A DNA stretch of 64,000 bases from Natronolimnobius sp. AArcel1 (GCF_011043775.1 NZ_JAAKXY010000003.1:1-64000); one strand, 5' to 3'. Counted from the stretch's first letter, positions 50,263 through 59,193 are shown. Numbers and translations: made by a program. Notes: generated from the letters alone by a model not told the origin.

Positions 50263-51420
50263 TTACAGTTCGTTTAGCTTCCGCAGGAGCTGGCCGCGGT
50301 ACTCCTCGTCGCTCACCACGCCTTTCATTTCAAGGACGTTGCGCTCGAGTTTGTCGAGTGCGACGCGGAAAGCGTTTTCAGCGCCGTAGCCTTCGCCGGT
50401 GCCAGCGACCTGGTCTTTGTTCGTGCGCAGACGGATCTGGCAGTGGATAAGCGGCGTGCCGCGCAGTTTCTCCTTGTGTTCTTTGAACCGGACGTTCGCG
50501 TGGTGGACCTGCATGTCGGCGTACTTGTCCGAGACCTCTTCGATGCCGTCGACGACGCCGTCGCGCGAGATTGTGTCGAGCATCGAGATGTTCGAAATCT
50601 GAACGTCCATGCGTTCTTCTTCGGTGAACGTGAGCGCACGCAGCACATCCGTTTTGGTGATGACGCCGATGACGACTCGGTCATCGTCATCAGGCGTGAC
50701 CATCAGGCCCGCGTAGTCGTCCCCGACCATCGTCTCGACGGCCTCTTTGGCGGTCGTATCGAGCGTGGTGGTTCGGACCGGGCTGTTCATGATGTCGTAA
50801 ATCGGGACATCAAGCAGGCGATCTGAGTCGCCAACGCGGTCGCCGGTCGTCGTCTTGTGATTCTCGCGGATGACGAAATCAGCGATATCGTGGGTCGTCA
50901 CGACGCCGGTCAGGTAGCCGTTGTCATTAAGAATCGGCAGTCGTGAGATTCCGTGCTCGCGCAGGTGGTTGATCGCCTTGCCAACACCGTCGTCTTCTCG
51001 CAGCGTAACCGGATCTGCTGTGTAAATGTCCTCGACGGTCAGTGCATCGAGGTTCTCGAGGACGGCCTCCAAGATGGCGTCATCAGAGATGACGCCCCAG
51101 AGGTCGCCGTGTTCGAAGACGGGTGCGACCTTCGAGTTGCTCTCGACTAAGACGCGTGCGGTTTCACGAACGTCTTCTTCGCGGTCGATTTTCGGCGCAG
51201 GATCGTTTCGGCTGGGTTTAATCAGCGCTGCGACTTTCGCATCGTCCTCGACGTGTGACTGGAGGACCTCTCGTTCGCTGATGACGCCCTCATAGTCGCT
51301 GTCATCGGTGACGATAATTCCTTTGGGGTTGCCGTCTTCGAACGTCGAACGGACTTTCCCCATTCGCGTGCCAACGTCGACTTCGATGTACTCCGGTGTG
51401 GCGATATCAGCGATATTCAT
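50263..51420 (-). CDS. four-CBS protein with HPF-like C-terminal domain
   Basis: This 385-residue protein has four CBS repeats in two Bateman modules (about 1-115 and 125-270), each with ADP/AMP-type GVISxxxxL or GVVTTHDI segments. The C-terminal about 95 residues (ISMLDTISRDGVVDGIEEVSDKYADMQVHHANVRFKEHKEK and LIHCQIRLRTNKDQVAGTGEGYGAENAFRVALDKLERNV) have the strand-helix layout of ribosome hibernation factors (HPF/RaiA). This suggests nucleotide-controlled ribosome binding, which is an inference. A TATA-like GTTAAATACC about 27 bases upstream gives a leaderless start at 51420. Confidence 0.8.
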   Translation of the reverse strand: MNIADIATPEYIEVDVGTRMGKVRSTFEDGNPKGIIVTDDSDYEGVISEREVLQSHVEDDAKVAALIKPSRNDPAPKIDREEDVRETARVLVESNSKVAPVFEHGDLWGVISDDAILEAVLENLDALTVEDIYTADPVTLREDDGVGKAINHLREHGISRLPILNDNGYLTGVVTTHDIADFVIRENHKTTTGDRVGDSDRLLDVPIYDIMNSPVRTTTLDTTAKEAVETMVGDDYAGLMVTPDDDDRVVIGVITKTDVLRALTFTEEERMDVQISNISMLDTISRDGVVDGIEEVSDKYADMQVHHANVRFKEHKEKLRGTPLIHCQIRLRTNKDQVAGTGEGYGAENAFRVALDKLERNVLEMKGVVSDEEYRGQLLRKLNEL

Positions 51421-51525
51421 CGTTCCAGACGAATATACTGTCTCCGGGGTATTTAACGTACTGCCCGTTGTATCCAAGTGGTCATTGCAGGTGGGGTTTT
51501 TGAGGGTGGCGTTGAAAGGCAATCA

Positions 51526-51885
51526 ATGCTCGACATCAGCGTCCTCGGCCGATACACCTACCTCGCAACCGAACTGTTCTGGGGGGCAATTGCCGCAGTC
51601 TTGCTCTATCGCGCCAACGCCCTCCGCAAAGCCGCCGTGACGATCCTCGCACTGTATCCGATCGCGTACGTCTGGGACCGCTACACCCTCGCCGTCGGCG
51701 TCTTCGACATCAAACTCCGCACCGGCATCGATATCGCCGGCATCCCACTCGAGGAACACCTCTTTATGGCCGTCGTGCCGGGACTGGTCATCGCCTTCCA
51801 CGAGACGATTTTCGGGACCACTGAGCCAGAGGCTGACGCCACGGCCGGTGGCGCCGGGGGCGACCACGCCGTCACAAGCACGTAA
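51526..51885 (+). CDS. lycopene cyclase domain-containing membrane protein
   Basis: This 119-residue protein has three hydrophobic helices (about 8-27, 36-53 and 77-96) and the motif GIPLEEHLFMAVVPGLVIAFHE, which matches the carotenoid cyclase domain found in CrtYc/CrtYd-type proteins. One domain alone is half of the usual heterodimer or fused enzyme, so a partner must be elsewhere or the protein does something else. The frame opens earlier, but ATG 51526 suits the first helix. Confidence 0.75.
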   Translation: MLDISVLGRYTYLATELFWGAIAAVLLYRANALRKAAVTILALYPIAYVWDRYTLAVGVFDIKLRTGIDIAGIPLEEHLFMAVVPGLVIAFHETIFGTTEPEADATAGGAGGDHAVTST

Positions 51886-51987
51886 GCCAGCGGGACGGTT
51901 TGCTGGCATTCACCGTTCCTCGAGCAGAGTATCATATCCTGCAACCGACCGCCGTCCCCTTATCTGCGTGTCCCCAACGTAAGGCCA

Positions 51988-52821
51988 ATGGCACGCGGGC
52001 CGTCGTCCGAACCGGACGAACACGGCGCTGACCGTCCTGGCTCGAGCGTGCACTCCACTCGCGAGAGTCCGCCCCCTCGTCGGGATGGGGACCGCGGCCT
52101 CCTGCGCGGATTGCTCTCTCTCTTGCTCGTCTGCGTTCTGCTCGCTGGATTGTTCGTTGGCGCGTTGGCACTTTCGCCAATGACGCTCGAGGAGGTCCGT
52201 GAGATCGACAGTCTCGACGATCTGGACGATATCGTCATCGACACCGGCCCGATGCCCGACCCGAGCGCTGATCCGCCACCGGCCGGCGAGCGCGATCCCG
52301 AGGTGACCGATCCGGACGACCCCGGTGAATCGACGTACGAAACCGAGGTCGAAACCGTCTCGTCGGCTACCGTTGAGGACTTCGTCCACGCCGAGGTCAA
52401 CGACCGCCGCGCCGAGCACGACCTCGAGGCGCTCGAGTGGGACGGCACCGTCGCTTCTGTCTCACGAGCCCACAGCGTCGATATGGCCGAGCGGGAGTAT
52501 TTCGATCACGTGAACCCGGACGATGAGGGGCCGTACGATCGATTTGACGCGGTCGACAGCTACTGTCGCGCCTACGGTGAAAACATCGCGCTGACGTGGG
52601 TTGACAGACCGATCGACGACCCCGGCGAGGACGAGACAATCCGCTACCAGACCGCAGAACGTCTCGCCACCGGGCTGGTCGATCAGTGGATGAACTCCCA
52701 GCCACACCGTGAGGCAATCCTCGAGGACCACGGTGGCCCCGGCTGGGACCGCGGCGGCGTCGGTGTCTATATCGACGACGATGGCGCGGTGTACGCCTCA
52801 CACAATTTCTGTCTCACCTGA
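51988..52821 (+). CDS. CAP/SCP-domain protein with membrane anchor
   Basis: This 277-residue protein has a polar N-terminal 38 residues, one transmembrane helix (about 40-63), an acidic Pro-rich spacer and then a CAP domain (about 125-277). The CAP domain has HAEVNDRRAEHDLEALEWDGTVASVSRAHSVDMAEREYFDHVNP, YGENIAL and the C-terminal GVGVYIDDDGAVYASHNFC. It is probably displayed outside the cell. CAP domains in microbes are linked to binding or peptidase-like roles, not settled here. Confidence 0.85.
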   Translation: MARGPSSEPDEHGADRPGSSVHSTRESPPPRRDGDRGLLRGLLSLLLVCVLLAGLFVGALALSPMTLEEVREIDSLDDLDDIVIDTGPMPDPSADPPPAGERDPEVTDPDDPGESTYETEVETVSSATVEDFVHAEVNDRRAEHDLEALEWDGTVASVSRAHSVDMAEREYFDHVNPDDEGPYDRFDAVDSYCRAYGENIALTWVDRPIDDPGEDETIRYQTAERLATGLVDQWMNSQPHREAILEDHGGPGWDRGGVGVYIDDDGAVYASHNFCLT

Positions 52822-52983
52822 TGTGAGCCCTGGGTGAGTTTCACCGTTGCGTACATCGGTTTGGTGTCGATCGGTTTGTCACTCCTCGAGTAGATTTCGT
52901 GCCATGATCTCGCGACACACTAGCACTCGTTTTCACGAGTCTGCGGGAGAAAGATTATGGTCTCGGAACCGCCAGACCCCCCT

Positions 52984-53862
52984 ATGAGCGATGAGTCTTC
53001 ACAGGATGGGGAAACAGGGGACAGCCTCGAGCCGGGCGGTGGCCCGCGACGTGTCGTCTCTGAGACCAGCGTCGACGATATTTTGGCGTCGCTTGATGAC
53101 GCGAAGCCAGAGTCGGATTCTGCAGCAGACGGCGACGCAGCCAAGTCGACACAGACCGTCGCGTCCGACTCGACGTCATCCGTTGAGGCTGAAAAGACGG
53201 ACGAGCCGGACGAGACTGACAGCACAACCGACTCAGAACCGAACGCCACCAGCGACGACCCGTTCGAAGACAACGCAGAGACGGGCGCAGACACCGAGGG
53301 CGTCACGACTGAGTTCGACGAAACCGAGGTACCCACTAGCGATCCAACAGCCGCCGTCATCGAAGAAGCCGAAGCCGACTCGTCTCCCGACGATACAGCT
53401 GCCGACGCGTCAGTTGACGACGCCGCCGCTGCGCTCTCGAGTACGGCAACTCAGGCGAACTCGCCGGCAAAATCAGCGACCCCCACAGATGAAACCGCAG
53501 CCGAGTCGGACACTGAACCTGAATCCGACACCCCTGCTGTCGATCCAGACCTCGCCGAACGCGCCAAACGCGGCGACATCTCCGGTGCAGACGTCCGCGC
53601 AGCCGAAGCCGGCGAGGGTCGTGAATCGACTCCCGAAATCGACGACATCGAACTTTCGATGGCTGACCTCGAGACGAGCAGTGGGTCATCATCCCTAAGC
53701 AACTCACCCAACTCGAGCACAAGTGCTGGTACAGGCGACGGCCCACTCGCTGGCACGCTCGAGGCAGACGCAAAAGCGGATGAGGAGGGAGACTCAGAGC
53801 CGGACTCGAGCGATGAGAAGTCACCGGGACTGCTCGGTCGACTCAAGCGCTTGTTCTCCTGA
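52984..53862 (+). CDS. disordered acidic protein with basic amphipathic tail
   Basis: This 292-residue protein is almost wholly low-complexity Asp, Glu, Ser, Thr and Ala. Only short motifs stand out: SVDDILASLDDA near residue 32, PDLAERAKRGDISGADVRAAEAGEGRE near 190, and a C-terminal basic amphipathic helix (PGLLGRLKRLFS). The tail could bind membrane or another protein. An in-frame ATG at 52957 is possible. It is not recognised as a named family, and function is unknown. Confidence 0.6.
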   Translation: MSDESSQDGETGDSLEPGGGPRRVVSETSVDDILASLDDAKPESDSAADGDAAKSTQTVASDSTSSVEAEKTDEPDETDSTTDSEPNATSDDPFEDNAETGADTEGVTTEFDETEVPTSDPTAAVIEEAEADSSPDDTAADASVDDAAAALSSTATQANSPAKSATPTDETAAESDTEPESDTPAVDPDLAERAKRGDISGADVRAAEAGEGRESTPEIDDIELSMADLETSSGSSSLSNSPNSSTSAGTGDGPLAGTLEADAKADEEGDSEPDSSDEKSPGLLGRLKRLFS

Positions 53863-53873
53863 AGCGGGCCCGC

Positions 53874-54782
53874 TTAGCTGACGAGGGTAATCAACACGAA
53901 TAGGGTCCCAATCGAGACGAGCGTCGTGAGAAAGACGTTCAACGAAGCGAACTCCTTGTCACCGCCGAGTTCCGTCGCGAAGACGAACGTCGAGACGGCA
54001 GTCGGGGTTCCGAGCATGACGACCGTCGCCGTAAACGCCGCTGAATCGACACTGAGCAGCGAGAAGACGATCCACGCGAGCACCGGCATACAGCCGACTT
54101 TGAGCGCGATCACGGAGCCTGCCCCACCCAGGTCGATCGACGACGCGCCGGTCTGTAACGACGCCCCGACACACAGCAGTGCAAGCGGGAGCGCAAGCGC
54201 CCCGACCACGTCGAGGCCGGTCGCAGCGGCCGACGGCACTGTTACGCCACTCGAGCCCATGGCAAGGCCCGAAAGCAGTGCCAGCAACACTGGATTCCTC
54301 GCGAGGTCGCGAAGCTTTTGCCCAATTGCTGCGTCTGCGCCGTTGAGCGTCGACAGGATAGTAACCGTCAGCGGCAACTGCGTGAGCGTAACGACCCCGA
54401 GAACGACGCTCGCGATTGCTGTCACCTCCGGCCCGAACGTCGCGGCGACCAGTGGCAACCCGAGATAGCCGAGATTCGAGTGATATGACTGCACGATTGC
54501 GACGCTCCGGCGCGGCGTTGATGCTTGCCGCTGGTGAACCACCCACGCCAGACCAGCCGTCGAAAATAGCACAAACAGGAGTCCTCCGAGCAACTCGAGC
54601 GAGAGGAGTTCACCGATCGCCTGATCGTACGTCGAGACGAAGATCAGCGCCGGCAGCGCAACGTAGTACGCGAGGGCGTTCAGCCGGGCTGCCCGTGTCG
54701 CGTTCAATACGCCGCTCGTGCGCAGGCCCGTCCCGAGCAACAAAATCACGAGCAGCGCCAGCAGCCGGCCGAGGACCTCCAT
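53874..54782 (-). CDS. AEC family transporter
   Basis: This 302-residue protein has about ten membrane helices. The family's opening is LLALLVILLLGTGLRTSGVLNATRAARLNALAYYVALPALIF, with a middle NPVLLALLSGLAMGSSG typical of the auxin-efflux-carrier (AEC) family. Such proteins export or import small organic anions or auxin-like acids. The substrate cannot be predicted. It converges with the acidic protein gene, 11 bases apart. Confidence 0.85.
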   Translation of the reverse strand: MEVLGRLLALLVILLLGTGLRTSGVLNATRAARLNALAYYVALPALIFVSTYDQAIGELLSLELLGGLLFVLFSTAGLAWVVHQRQASTPRRSVAIVQSYHSNLGYLGLPLVAATFGPEVTAIASVVLGVVTLTQLPLTVTILSTLNGADAAIGQKLRDLARNPVLLALLSGLAMGSSGVTVPSAAATGLDVVGALALPLALLCVGASLQTGASSIDLGGAGSVIALKVGCMPVLAWIVFSLLSVDSAAFTATVVMLGTPTAVSTFVFATELGGDKEFASLNVFLTTLVSIGTLFVLITLVS

Positions 54783-54885
54783 ACGCCGACCCAGTGGACA
54801 CGCCGCTTTCTACTATGTGGTTCCCGACGCGTTTGCGAAACCGTCACACTGCGTGGCTCCGCGATCTCGACACCACCGAAGTGCA

Positions 54886-55179
54886 TTACTCGAGGCCGTC
54901 GATAATCGCCCGTGTGTCGTCTCTCGAGAACGCCCTCGAGGTTTCTGCACTAACGTTGCCCTGCTTGGTAACTCCGAGTACCGCCTGTGCGGCCGTCTCG
55001 TCGTCGGGAAACTCGCTGATCGTAAGCGTATCGTACTGGCCAAACAGCATGTAGAACTCGCGCAACTCGCCACCCAACTCGTCGAATTGCGTCTCGAGGC
55101 GGTCGATGCGCTCGGGGCTGTCTTGAATCGCCGCTGCGCCTTGCTGTGTGAACTGCCACAACGTCACGTATGTCGCCAT
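54886..55179 (-). CDS. GYD domain protein
   Basis: This 97-residue single-domain ferredoxin-like-fold protein opens MATYVTLWQFTQQGAAAIQDSPERIDRLE and contains GELREFYMLFGQYDTLTISEFPDDETAAQAVLGV, the GYD signature with FGQYD. Function of the family is unknown; proposed roles are in small-molecule binding or as a monooxygenase-like domain. A longer upstream frame is ignored, because the family begins at this Met. Confidence 0.85.
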   Translation of the reverse strand: MATYVTLWQFTQQGAAAIQDSPERIDRLETQFDELGGELREFYMLFGQYDTLTISEFPDDETAAQAVLGVTKQGNVSAETSRAFSRDDTRAIIDGLE

Positions 55180-55330
55180 AGCAGGCGTACGGCCACCGAC
55201 TGGTGTCATAAATCTCTCCCGTGCTCGTGTTTCGAGTGTGGCCGCCTCGAGGGTCTGGGGCCAGTGGACGTGGAGTTCGAAACTGCGCTCGAGAGGTGGG
55301 TTGTTGTGTGATTTTGCCGGTGCTCTCGAG

Positions 55331-55372
55331 CGATGTTTGGGTAGCGATGTTTGGGTAGCGATGTTTGGGTAG
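55331..55372. repeat. three tandem 14-bp repeats
   Basis: CGATGTTTGGGTAG is repeated three times without change. It lies 8 bases before the tRNA-Val fragment. Confidence 0.85.
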
Positions 55373-55379
55373 TAAAATG

Positions 55380-55399
55380 GGGTTGGGGCAGATTTGAAC
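55380..55399 (-). repeat. 20-bp copy of the tRNA-Val 3' end
   Basis: These 20 bases are identical to 55540-55559, the 3' part of the tRNA-Val gene (T-arm and acceptor strand). Duplicated tRNA ends are the usual left and right attachment sites of integrated elements, but here they are only 160 bp apart. Confidence 0.7.
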
Positions 55400-55460
55400 C
55401 TCGTCAAGACGTGCTCGCTTGCGCTGCGCGCGACTTGCCTGGTTCAAACTACCCGTAACA

Positions 55461-55539
55461 ATTTCTGACGGAACGGAAGACTCGCGTCGCGTGGCGTTAT
55501 TGCCACGCTCTGCTCGTCAATTATTGTTCCGTCAGAAAT
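55461..55539. repeat. 14-bp inverted repeat with nested hairpin, adjoining tRNA-Val
   Basis: ATTTCTGACGGAAC at 55461-55474 is perfectly inverted at 55526-55539. Inside lies a GCGTGGC/GCCACGC hairpin (near 55490-55509). The right arm ends at the discriminator base of the tRNA gene. As RNA downstream of the tRNA it could fold into one long stem. Confidence 0.7.
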
Positions 55540-55613
55540 GGGTTGGGGCAGATTTGAACTGCCGGCCTCCTCCATGTCAAGGAGGTGTCATAACCAGACT
55601 AGACCACCAACCC
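55539..55613 (-). tRNA. tRNA-Val (anticodon GAC)
   Basis: The minus strand folds as a full cloverleaf: acceptor GGGTTGG with CCAACCC, a D-arm containing TGGTCTAGTCTGGTTATGAC, anticodon arm CCTCC-TTGACAT-GGAGG giving anticodon GAC, and T-arm with loop GTTCAAATC. The length is 75 nt with no encoded CCA. It reads valine codons GUC/GUU. Confidence 0.95.
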
Positions 55614-55748
55614 GCCTTGTGTTGCGTGCATTGTGACGTCCGCCGTCACGTTGTCTGCACTCAATTGTTGCCCACGGGTGTAATTGAAGGTTTCGAATCG
55701 GACGCTGTACGGCAGAGAGGGACACGGGGCTCCGACACGCTTAAGTCG

Positions 55749-55786
55749 ATGTACTCATTTGAACATTGTAAGACAACTACGTACAT
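55749..55786 (+). promoter_or_regulatory. inverted TGTAC-type sequence before trpD
   Basis: ATGTAC at 55749-55754 and GTACAT at 55781-55786 form an inverted pair flanking the expected transcription start of the trp operon. TTAAG at 55741-55745 is a weak TATA candidate. TGTACA-type boxes are bound by TrpY in Methanothermobacter, so the likeness is only suggestive. Confidence 0.3.
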
Positions 55787-55797
55787 TGGTGTTCACT

Positions 55798-56814
55798 ATG
55801 CAGGAGTACGTCGAACGCGTCACAGAGGGCGAGGATCTCACACAGAACGAGGCTCGAGCGGCGTCGACAGCCGTTTTCGAGGAGGCGACGGAGGCGCAGA
55901 TCGGCGCGTTACTCACGGCACTACGCGCGAAAGGCGAGACGGAAGCCGAAATCGCTGGCTTCGCAGAAGGAATGCGCGAGGCCGCACGGACGATTTCGCC
56001 CGACCGCGAGCCGCTGGTTGACACCTGCGGAACCGGCGGCGACGACTACGATACGATCAACGTCTCGACGACGAGCGCAATCGTCGCAGCCGGCGCTGGA
56101 GTCTCCATCGCCAAGCACGGCAACTACTCCGTTTCGTCGTCCTCCGGGAGTGCAGACGTCCTCGAGGAAGTTGGCGTCAACGTCGAAGCTGAGCCCCCAG
56201 CCGTCGAGGAGGCGATCGAAAATGACGGCATCGGCTTCATGCTCGCACCGGTGTTCCACCCGGCGATGAAGGCAGTCATCGGGCCGCGAAAGGAACTCGG
56301 CATGCGGACGATCTTCAACGTTCTTGGGCCACTCACGAACCCCGCGGGCGCAGACGCGCAGGTCGTCGGCGTCTACGACCCTGACCTCGTCCCCGTCCTT
56401 GCAGACGCACTCGCACGGATGGATGTCGAGCGCGCGCTGGTCGTCCACGGCGCGGGCACCGACGAAATCGCAATTCACGGCGAGACACAGGTCGCAGAAG
56501 TTGCGGATGACGGCGTTGAGGAGTACACCCTCGAGCCGGCAGACCTCGGCCTCGAGCAACATGCAATCGCAGACATCTCGGGTGGCTCGCCCGCCGAGAA
56601 CGCGGCCGACATGCGCGGAATTGTTGAGGGTGACGTGACTGGCGCGAAACGAGATGTGATCCTCGCGAACGCGGGCGCAGCGATCTATGTCGCGGGCGAG
56701 GCTGACTCGCTCGAGGACGGTACCCACGCCGCACTCGAGGCGATTGAATCAGACGACGCGGCCGGCAAACTCGCAGATCTCTGTGCCGTGCCCGAGCCAG
56801 AGCCGGGGGTCTGA
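55798..56814 (+). CDS. trpD: anthranilate phosphoribosyltransferase
   Basis: This 338-residue enzyme joins anthranilate to PRPP, the second step of tryptophan synthesis. Motifs seen are DTCGTGGDDYDTINVSTTSA (PRPP loop), KHGNYSVSSSSGSADVLEEVGV, and FAP-like FMLAPVFHPAMKAVIGPRKELGMRTIFNVLGPLTNPA. The length is normal. It is the first gene of a trpD-F-E-G operon, as usual in haloarchaea. The frame opens earlier at 55684, but ATG 55798 is the family start. Confidence 0.95.
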   Translation: MQEYVERVTEGEDLTQNEARAASTAVFEEATEAQIGALLTALRAKGETEAEIAGFAEGMREAARTISPDREPLVDTCGTGGDDYDTINVSTTSAIVAAGAGVSIAKHGNYSVSSSSGSADVLEEVGVNVEAEPPAVEEAIENDGIGFMLAPVFHPAMKAVIGPRKELGMRTIFNVLGPLTNPAGADAQVVGVYDPDLVPVLADALARMDVERALVVHGAGTDEIAIHGETQVAEVADDGVEEYTLEPADLGLEQHAIADISGGSPAENAADMRGIVEGDVTGAKRDVILANAGAAIYVAGEADSLEDGTHAALEAIESDDAAGKLADLCAVPEPEPGV

Positions 56815-56818
56815 ATCG

Positions 56819-57487
56819 ATGGCTGGGACGCGTGTGAAAATTTGCGGGCTCACGACTGAATCGGACCTGAAGACGGCCGTTGACGCCGGAACAGACGCAG
56901 TCGGCGTCATCTGTGACGTCCCAGTCGAGACGCCACGAGAGGTGTCTCCCGAGCAAGCGACGTCACTCGTCTCGAGCGTACCGCCGTTCGTGACGAGTGT
57001 TCTCGTGACGATGGCGAGCGATGCCGACCGCGTGGTTGATCTGGTCGAGCGCGTTGGGCCGGATGCGGTTCAACTTCACGGCGACACGGAACCGGCTGTC
57101 CTCGAGTCCATCGAATCAGCTATCGATGCGAATCTCCTGGTCGCAATCGATTCCAACGAGGTTGGGGCCGCCGAACGCTACGACCACCTCGTCGACGCGT
57201 TGCTCGTTGATACAGTCGACGAGTCAGGCGGTGGCGGAACCGGTGAGACCCACGACTGGGAACAAACGCGCGACGCCGCAGCGTCGCTCGAGTCGCCGCT
57301 CATTCTGGCCGGTGGACTCACACCCGAGAACGTCGCTGCGGCCGTTCGAACAGTCGAGCCGTTCGCGGTCGACGTGGCAAGCGGGGTCGAAGCCGAGGGC
57401 GGAATCAAAGACGCCGACGCGGTTCGAGCGTTCGTGACTCGAGCGAAAACCGCACACGCTGACGGACCCGACACGGTGACGCTATGA
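56819..57487 (+). CDS. trpF: phosphoribosylanthranilate isomerase
   Basis: This 222-residue TIM-barrel enzyme carries out the third tryptophan step. Catalytic Cys in VKICGLT, Asp in the GPDAVQLHGD and LLVDTVDE region, and the phosphate-binding ILAGGLTPENV and VDVASGVE motifs are all present. It lies 4 bases after trpD and overlaps trpE by ATGA. Confidence 0.94.
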   Translation: MAGTRVKICGLTTESDLKTAVDAGTDAVGVICDVPVETPREVSPEQATSLVSSVPPFVTSVLVTMASDADRVVDLVERVGPDAVQLHGDTEPAVLESIESAIDANLLVAIDSNEVGAAERYDHLVDALLVDTVDESGGGGTGETHDWEQTRDAAASLESPLILAGGLTPENVAAAVRTVEPFAVDVASGVEAEGGIKDADAVRAFVTRAKTAHADGPDTVTL

Positions 57488-59193
57488 GTAATTCTGACAC
57501 GACTCCCGACGCAGCTGACGTACCGCCCGTCGAGTTCGACCTCGAGCGAGACGCGTTCTGTGAACACGCATGCGATGGCGACACACCGGCTGTTGTCCGA
57601 ACCGTGGCGACGCTCGACGTCGAGACGACGCCACTTGCGGCCTACACGGCGCTGACCGGCCGCACCGGCGACAGTGATCGCGAGCGCTCGTCGTATGCCT
57701 TCTTGCTTGAGAGCGCCGAAAAGACGGCCTCGAGCGACCCAGATGGCGCGTTCCGCCCGAGTTCGGCGGAGCCGGATCGCCACGCACGATTTTCCTACGT
57801 CGGCTACGATCCCGACGCCGTCGTCACGGTCGAATCGGGCGATGCAAGCGTCGAAACGCTGGTCGAGGATACGCCGCTGACGTCGGTCGAGACGGCCGAT
57901 GACAGCGATACCGTCGACGCACTCCGGGCGGCCATGCCCGACGTTCGCCTCGCGAACTTTCCTGACCACGACCGCCAGCATCTCGAGGGTGGACTCGTCG
58001 GCTTTCTGGCCTACGATGCGGTCTATGATCTCTGGCTCGAGGATGTCGGCCTCGAGCGACCTGAATCTCGGTTCCCGGATGCACAGTTCATCTTGACGAC
58101 GAAGACGCTCGCGTTCGACGAGCGCGATAACACTGTCTCGCTGGTTTGTACGCCGATTCTCGAGGATGGTGACGATCCTGGGGAAGTCTACGACGCCCTG
58201 CAGGCCGAGGCCGCCACCGTCGCTGCAACGCTGCACAATTCCGAGGCTCCCGAAACCGGCGGCTTCAGCAAGGTAACAGAGACCGCAGGCCCGAAAGCCG
58301 ACTACGAAGAAAGCGTTCGAACGGCAAAGGAGCACGTCCTCGATGGCGACATCTATCAGGGCGTCATCTCGCGAAAACGGGAACTGTACGGCGACATCGA
58401 TCCAATCGGTTTCTATGAGGCGATGCGCGAGGTCAACCCCTCGCCGTACATGTATTTGCTCGAGCACGACGACCTGACTGTCGTCGGCGCGAGCCCGGAG
58501 ACACTCATTTCGGTACGCGGACGCGAGATCATGTCGAATCCAATTGCAGGTACCTGCGACCGCGGCTCGAGTCCGGTCGAGGACCGCCGATTGGCGGGCG
58601 AAATGCTCGCCGACGACAAAGAACGGGCCGAGCATACGATGCTCGTGGATCTGGCGCGCAACGACGTTCGCCGGGTTGCTGAAGCCGGTTCGGTGCGGGT
58701 TGACGAATTCATGAACGTCCTCAAGTACAGCCACGTCCAGCACATCGAGTCAACAGTAACTGGCACACTGGCTGCGGACGCAGACCCGTTCGACGCCACG
58801 CGCGCGTCGTTCCCCGCCGGAACGCTCTCTGGGGCCCCGAAAATCCGGGCGATGGAGATTATCGACGACCTTGAGGCCCAGCCACGGGGGCTCTACGGCG
58901 GCGGCGTAGGCTACTACTCCTGGACTGGTGACGCCGATTTCGCGATTGTGATTCGCACGGCGACTGTCGAATCAGGCGTGACACCGCCTGCAGATGTCAC
59001 CGGGGACGAGACCGATCTGGATCGAATCACCGTCCAAGCCGGTGCCGGACTGGTCGCAGACAGCGACCCCGAATCTGAGTACGAAGAAACTGAGAAGAAG
59101 ATGGGCGGCGTTCTTGCGGCGCTCGAGGAGATTGACGTTCCTCCCGAGGAGACTGCAGACGATGGCCGCGAAACGCCGGAGGTGAGCCAATGA
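57484..59193 (+). CDS. trpE: anthranilate synthase component I
   Basis: This 569-residue chorismate-utilising enzyme makes anthranilate using ammonia from TrpG. Core motifs include GDIYQGVISRKREL, NPSPYMYLL, GASPETLISV, PIAGTCDRG and the strongly conserved AGTLSGAPKIRAMEIID near the C-terminus. An acidic front extension and a long spacer in the N-terminal half are typical for salt-loving species. It overlaps both neighbours by 4 bases. Confidence 0.95.
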   Translation: MSNSDTTPDAADVPPVEFDLERDAFCEHACDGDTPAVVRTVATLDVETTPLAAYTALTGRTGDSDRERSSYAFLLESAEKTASSDPDGAFRPSSAEPDRHARFSYVGYDPDAVVTVESGDASVETLVEDTPLTSVETADDSDTVDALRAAMPDVRLANFPDHDRQHLEGGLVGFLAYDAVYDLWLEDVGLERPESRFPDAQFILTTKTLAFDERDNTVSLVCTPILEDGDDPGEVYDALQAEAATVAATLHNSEAPETGGFSKVTETAGPKADYEESVRTAKEHVLDGDIYQGVISRKRELYGDIDPIGFYEAMREVNPSPYMYLLEHDDLTVVGASPETLISVRGREIMSNPIAGTCDRGSSPVEDRRLAGEMLADDKERAEHTMLVDLARNDVRRVAEAGSVRVDEFMNVLKYSHVQHIESTVTGTLAADADPFDATRASFPAGTLSGAPKIRAMEIIDDLEAQPRGLYGGGVGYYSWTGDADFAIVIRTATVESGVTPPADVTGDETDLDRITVQAGAGLVADSDPESEYEETEKKMGGVLAALEEIDVPPEETADDGRETPEVSQ

